Of a stretch of DNA of 47,675 nucleotides, positions 45,407 to 47,675 are shown in pieces. The stretch is from Solirubrobacteraceae bacterium. Its GTDB lineage: Bacteria > Actinomycetota > Thermoleophilia > Solirubrobacterales > Solirubrobacteraceae. Positions within the stretch are counted from its first letter, which is position 1; the number at the start of each line of letters is the position of its first letter. A program made the position numbers and the translations under genes. The stretch is taken from positions 1-47,675 of the forward strand of contig JAICYC010000018.1 of assembly GCA_025934395.1 (NCBI GenBank), in the 5' to 3' direction. The notes under the pieces were generated by a model. That model was given only the letters and a program-made list of their open reading frames with translations. It had not been told where the DNA came from and did not search any database.

Positions 45407-45434
45407 GGTGGGGTGGCCCCGAGGCCACCCCACC
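45407..45434 (-). terminator. Perfect 12-bp hairpin terminator of the surface protein gene
   Basis: GGTGGGGTGGCC and GGCCACCCCACC pair without mismatch around a 4-nt loop (TCGG on the transcribed strand), 9 nt after the stop at 45444. There is no T-run, as is common in high-GC actinobacteria. Confidence 0.65.
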
Positions 45435-45443
45435 TTCCTCCCG

Positions 45444-47675
45444 CTAACGGCGGAACTTGACGGTGGTGTGGCTGCTGGACTTGCCCACCGACCTGGTTTT
45501 CGGCGTGAAGCCCACCGTGACCTTCACCTTGAAGGGACGGTGCCTGTTGCGGCCGGCTTTGGAGAGCGGCACCTTCAGGGACACCGCGTTGTGCGCGGAG
45601 CCGAGCTTCTTGGAGACCGTTCTCAGGCTCCGGCCTTTGGCCCTGATCGTGCCGGCGGCGAACGTCTTGACCGTCAGGAAGAGGGTCTTCCCGATCACCT
45701 TCCGCCCGACGATTTTCACGCCGCAGCCGGTCACGTTGATCTTCGTGTTCTGCTTGACCACCGCGCCGTTCTGGCCGGTGATCGTGGTGGGCATGAACAG
45801 CGGGCTCCTGCACAGGTCACCGAACGCCGCGAGCGCGGAGTGCGGGCCGGTGGGCAGGTTCACCGTGATGCTGGACACGGGCACGTCGGGCGTGCTCGCG
45901 AACGTGGTCGTGGTGATGCCGTTTTTGATGTCGGTGTTGCCGACGAGGATGATCCGCACGCCCGAGCCTTCGAGCACGAGGTCCAGGTCGGGGAAGGCCG
46001 CGCCGCCGTGCGAGACGAGCACCGCGATGCCCTTCATTTCGCCCGGCAGGGTCGGCGTCACCGCGTTCACCGTGCCGACCACGGCCGTTTCGGCGCAGCC
46101 CAGCGGGTTGGCCGCGAACGTCGCTTCGAGGCACGCTTTCTGGAGCGTCGTCAGTCGCGACGGCAGCTGCTTGGGCAGCGTCACCAGCACGGACTTAACG
46201 TTCGCGCCGTCGTTCGGCATCTTGAGCGTCGTCGAGAGGCTCGCGCCGTTGACTTTCGACGTTTTCGACGTGCTCGTCGCCGAGAATGCCGGTTTGAACG
46301 GAAGCGAGCTGCAGCCTTCGACCTGGAACGGCGTCGAGAGGTTTTCCTGCGTGCTGCCGAGCGTCGACGTGAGCGCCGAGATCGTCGCCAGCTGGCCGCA
46401 GTTGGTCGGGTTGAACAGGAAGCCCTGCCTCGTGACTTCCACGTTCAGCGACCGCAGCCGGATCGGGATGCCGCCCACGATCGTGGGCAGTTCGCTCGTG
46501 GCCGTCACCTGACCGGTCGTCTGGTTGACGCTGATCGTGGCGCGGGTCACGATCGTGCCGAGGTTGAACGGCCCCGCGACCGCCGGCACGGCGACCGAGA
46601 GACCGAACGGCGCCCCGTTGTACGGACCGGTCATGTAGACGGGCCCGGAGAACGTGAACGGCGAGGTCCCCGCACCCGCGGACACCCGCGCCGTGCCGAT
46701 CCGGCTCGCGCTCGAGCACGTGCCTGCGGCCGCCTGCGGTTCACCGCACAGCGTGACCGCGGGAATCGCGCCCACGAGGCCGGGCGGCAGCGTTGTGCGC
46801 ACCTTCTTCAGGTACTGCTGGCCGTCTTCGCGCCCGAGCGTGAACGTGAAGGAGGTGTGGCCGCCGGCTTTGGCCGATTCGTTGGAGATGCCCTGCGACA
46901 GCGAGAACGGCAGCGGAGCCGGGCACCCGTTCACTTCGAACGGGGCCGTGGGCGACTTCGGGGCCGTGCCGCTGAACGGCGTGAATTCGGTGCTCGCCGT
47001 CGTCGATTCGCATTTGAGGTTGTTCGCGAGCGACGTCAGCGGACCGTCGTTCATGTGCAGGATCAGTTTGCTGAACGGCTGTTCGGGGTTTTTCTTGAAG
47101 GTCGCCGTGAGCTGGCCGGTGGACGGATCGGGCGAGACTTCGCCTTCGAGGCGCACGACCACGCCGTAGCGTTCTGATTCGGCGGAGACGAACAGCGTGT
47201 ACGGAGGCGCCGTGATCGGACCCGAGGCTGGGCCGCCGAGGTAGGCGCTGCCCTTCAGCGAGCCGTCGGGCAGGCCGGGGACATCCAGCGTCACCGAACC
47301 CACTTTCGAGCCGGAGGGGCAGTCGATCGGGTTCTTGGTGCCGATCCCGAACTGTTCGACCGTGCAGTCCTCCAGGCCCGCTGCAGCGGACGGGTTCAGC
47401 GTGATGCCTTCGGGGAGCCTGACGACCGCGGTCTTGACCTGCGAGTCGTCGATCCCTTCGTGGTCTTCGTTGTGCGCGAGGCTCAGTTCGGTCGTGAGCG
47501 CGTCGGGCGAGTCGAACGCCGACGTGCTCTCGGCCAGGGCGAACCCGGGATTGAAGGGAACGAGGTCGCATTTTTCGCTGCCGATCGGCGGCGAGTACTT
47601 GGCTTCGGCGTGTTCGCCGTTGGCGAATTTCAGCTTCAGCGTCGTCGTCGTCTGTTCGCCCGTGCCCGTGCACGA
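45444..47675 (-). CDS. Large secreted repeat protein, C-terminal part (start outside window)
   Basis: The frame is open from the stop at 45444 to the window edge, 743 visible residues, so the N-terminus is missing; the internal GTG at 47303 is not the start. It is built of long imperfect units: a PFEVNGC/PFQVEGC cysteine turn, LPFKPAFSATST-type strands, LKKVRTTLPPGL, CGEPQAAAGTC, VYMTGPYNGAPFGLSV, AGPFNLGTIVTRA and LPTIVGGIPIRLRSL, ending FLFNPTNC. The composition is Thr/Ser/Gly-rich with paired Cys, as in exported beta-rich proteins. The last 100 residues are basic (KIVGRKVIGKTLFLTVKTF, HRPFKVKVTVGF). The type is familiar from Solirubrobacterales; its role is unknown. It uses GAA and TTT-type codons more than its neighbours. 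Confidence 0.85.
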   Translation of the reverse strand, partial: SCTGTGEQTTTTLKLKFANGEHAEAKYSPPIGSEKCDLVPFNPGFALAESTSAFDSPDALTTELSLAHNEDHEGIDDSQVKTAVVRLPEGITLNPSAAAGLEDCTVEQFGIGTKNPIDCPSGSKVGSVTLDVPGLPDGSLKGSAYLGGPASGPITAPPYTLFVSAESERYGVVVRLEGEVSPDPSTGQLTATFKKNPEQPFSKLILHMNDGPLTSLANNLKCESTTASTEFTPFSGTAPKSPTAPFEVNGCPAPLPFSLSQGISNESAKAGGHTSFTFTLGREDGQQYLKKVRTTLPPGLVGAIPAVTLCGEPQAAAGTCSSASRIGTARVSAGAGTSPFTFSGPVYMTGPYNGAPFGLSVAVPAVAGPFNLGTIVTRATISVNQTTGQVTATSELPTIVGGIPIRLRSLNVEVTRQGFLFNPTNCGQLATISALTSTLGSTQENLSTPFQVEGCSSLPFKPAFSATSTSKTSKVNGASLSTTLKMPNDGANVKSVLVTLPKQLPSRLTTLQKACLEATFAANPLGCAETAVVGTVNAVTPTLPGEMKGIAVLVSHGGAAFPDLDLVLEGSGVRIILVGNTDIKNGITTTTFASTPDVPVSSITVNLPTGPHSALAAFGDLCRSPLFMPTTITGQNGAVVKQNTKINVTGCGVKIVGRKVIGKTLFLTVKTFAAGTIRAKGRSLRTVSKKLGSAHNAVSLKVPLSKAGRNRHRPFKVKVTVGFTPKTRSVGKSSSHTTVKFRR

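Noticed and set aside
45444-47303. Treating the GTG at 47303 as the start of the repeat protein
   Set aside because: The frame stays open and repeat-like to the window edge (47675), so the codon is internal and the CDS is partial.

Overview
The window reads as one contiguous piece of chromosome from a very high-GC actinobacterium, most likely class Thermoleophilia (Solirubrobacterales, the Solirubrobacter/Conexibacter/Patulibacter group). Evidence: a NucS mismatch endonuclease, an actinobacterial-type aconitase and EttA, a SucB-SucA fused 2-oxoglutarate dehydrogenase, a DUF3817 protein, and at the right edge a large secreted repeat protein of a kind I associate with Solirubrobacterales. This placement comes from family recognition, not from a search. 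Genes are tightly packed on both strands. No tRNA, rRNA, CRISPR array, prophage or plasmid feature was found.

Layout. 1-360: 5' fragment of an IS630-type transposase and a signal-peptide-like remnant. 360-4925 (minus): aldehyde dehydrogenase, cyclophilin, then a quinone oxidoreductase/DEAD-box helicase pair coupled by a TTGA overlap. 5017-10025: PfkB kinase, small membrane protein, citrate synthase, cNMP-binding protein, YgjP-type metallopeptidase, LOG protein, small conserved protein. 10058-13893: metF downstream of a metallo-beta-lactamase (MBL) gene, divergent from a SnoaL-MBL fusion, plus two small unknowns. 14003-19366: pyruvate kinase, then a minus-strand run of ABC1-type kinase, PAS-GAF-PP2C phosphatase and STAS-HATPase fusion (partner switching). 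19418-22063: glyoxalase-II-like MBL protein and archaeal-looking purD, divergent from glyoxalase I. 22060-24252: SnoaL protein, methyltransferase, small secreted protein, unknown protein. 24268-27872: PanE-like reductase and AGPS-like FAD oxidase, divergent from NUDIX and DUF3817. 27877-32253: lipoyl2-PSBD-E2-E1 2-oxoglutarate dehydrogenase, followed by a 23-aa Arg-rich ORF and a 0.4-kb structured gap. 32749-39307: crotonase, nucS, tatA, membrane protein, J-domain/TPR protein, ettA, thioesterase, cupin. 39384-43372: aconitase and M42 peptidase. 43579-45337: DUF899 and GGDEF proteins. 45444-end: the partial repeat protein.

How the genes fit together. Central carbon metabolism is over-represented: pyruvate kinase, citrate synthase, aconitase and 2-oxoglutarate dehydrogenase. 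They are dispersed as single genes, not one operon. Detoxification (GloA and a GloB-like protein), folate and purine enzymes, and two signalling branches (STAS/HATPase/PP2C and c-di-GMP) fill the rest.

The most striking global signal is promoter architecture. About 25 genes have a TAnnnT-like hexamer ending only 6-10 nt before the start codon and no Shine-Dalgarno sequence, as expected for leaderless mRNAs. A smaller group has a clear Shine-Dalgarno sequence and, where visible, a more distant -10 box. I used this pattern to choose several GTG starts. The other main finds are the two-lipoyl fused 2-oxoglutarate dehydrogenase with near-identical lipoyl DNA, the fused STAS-HATPase protein, and a nested inverted repeat in the largest intergenic gap. 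I did not see a clearly novel multi-gene system such as a defence island or secondary-metabolite cluster.
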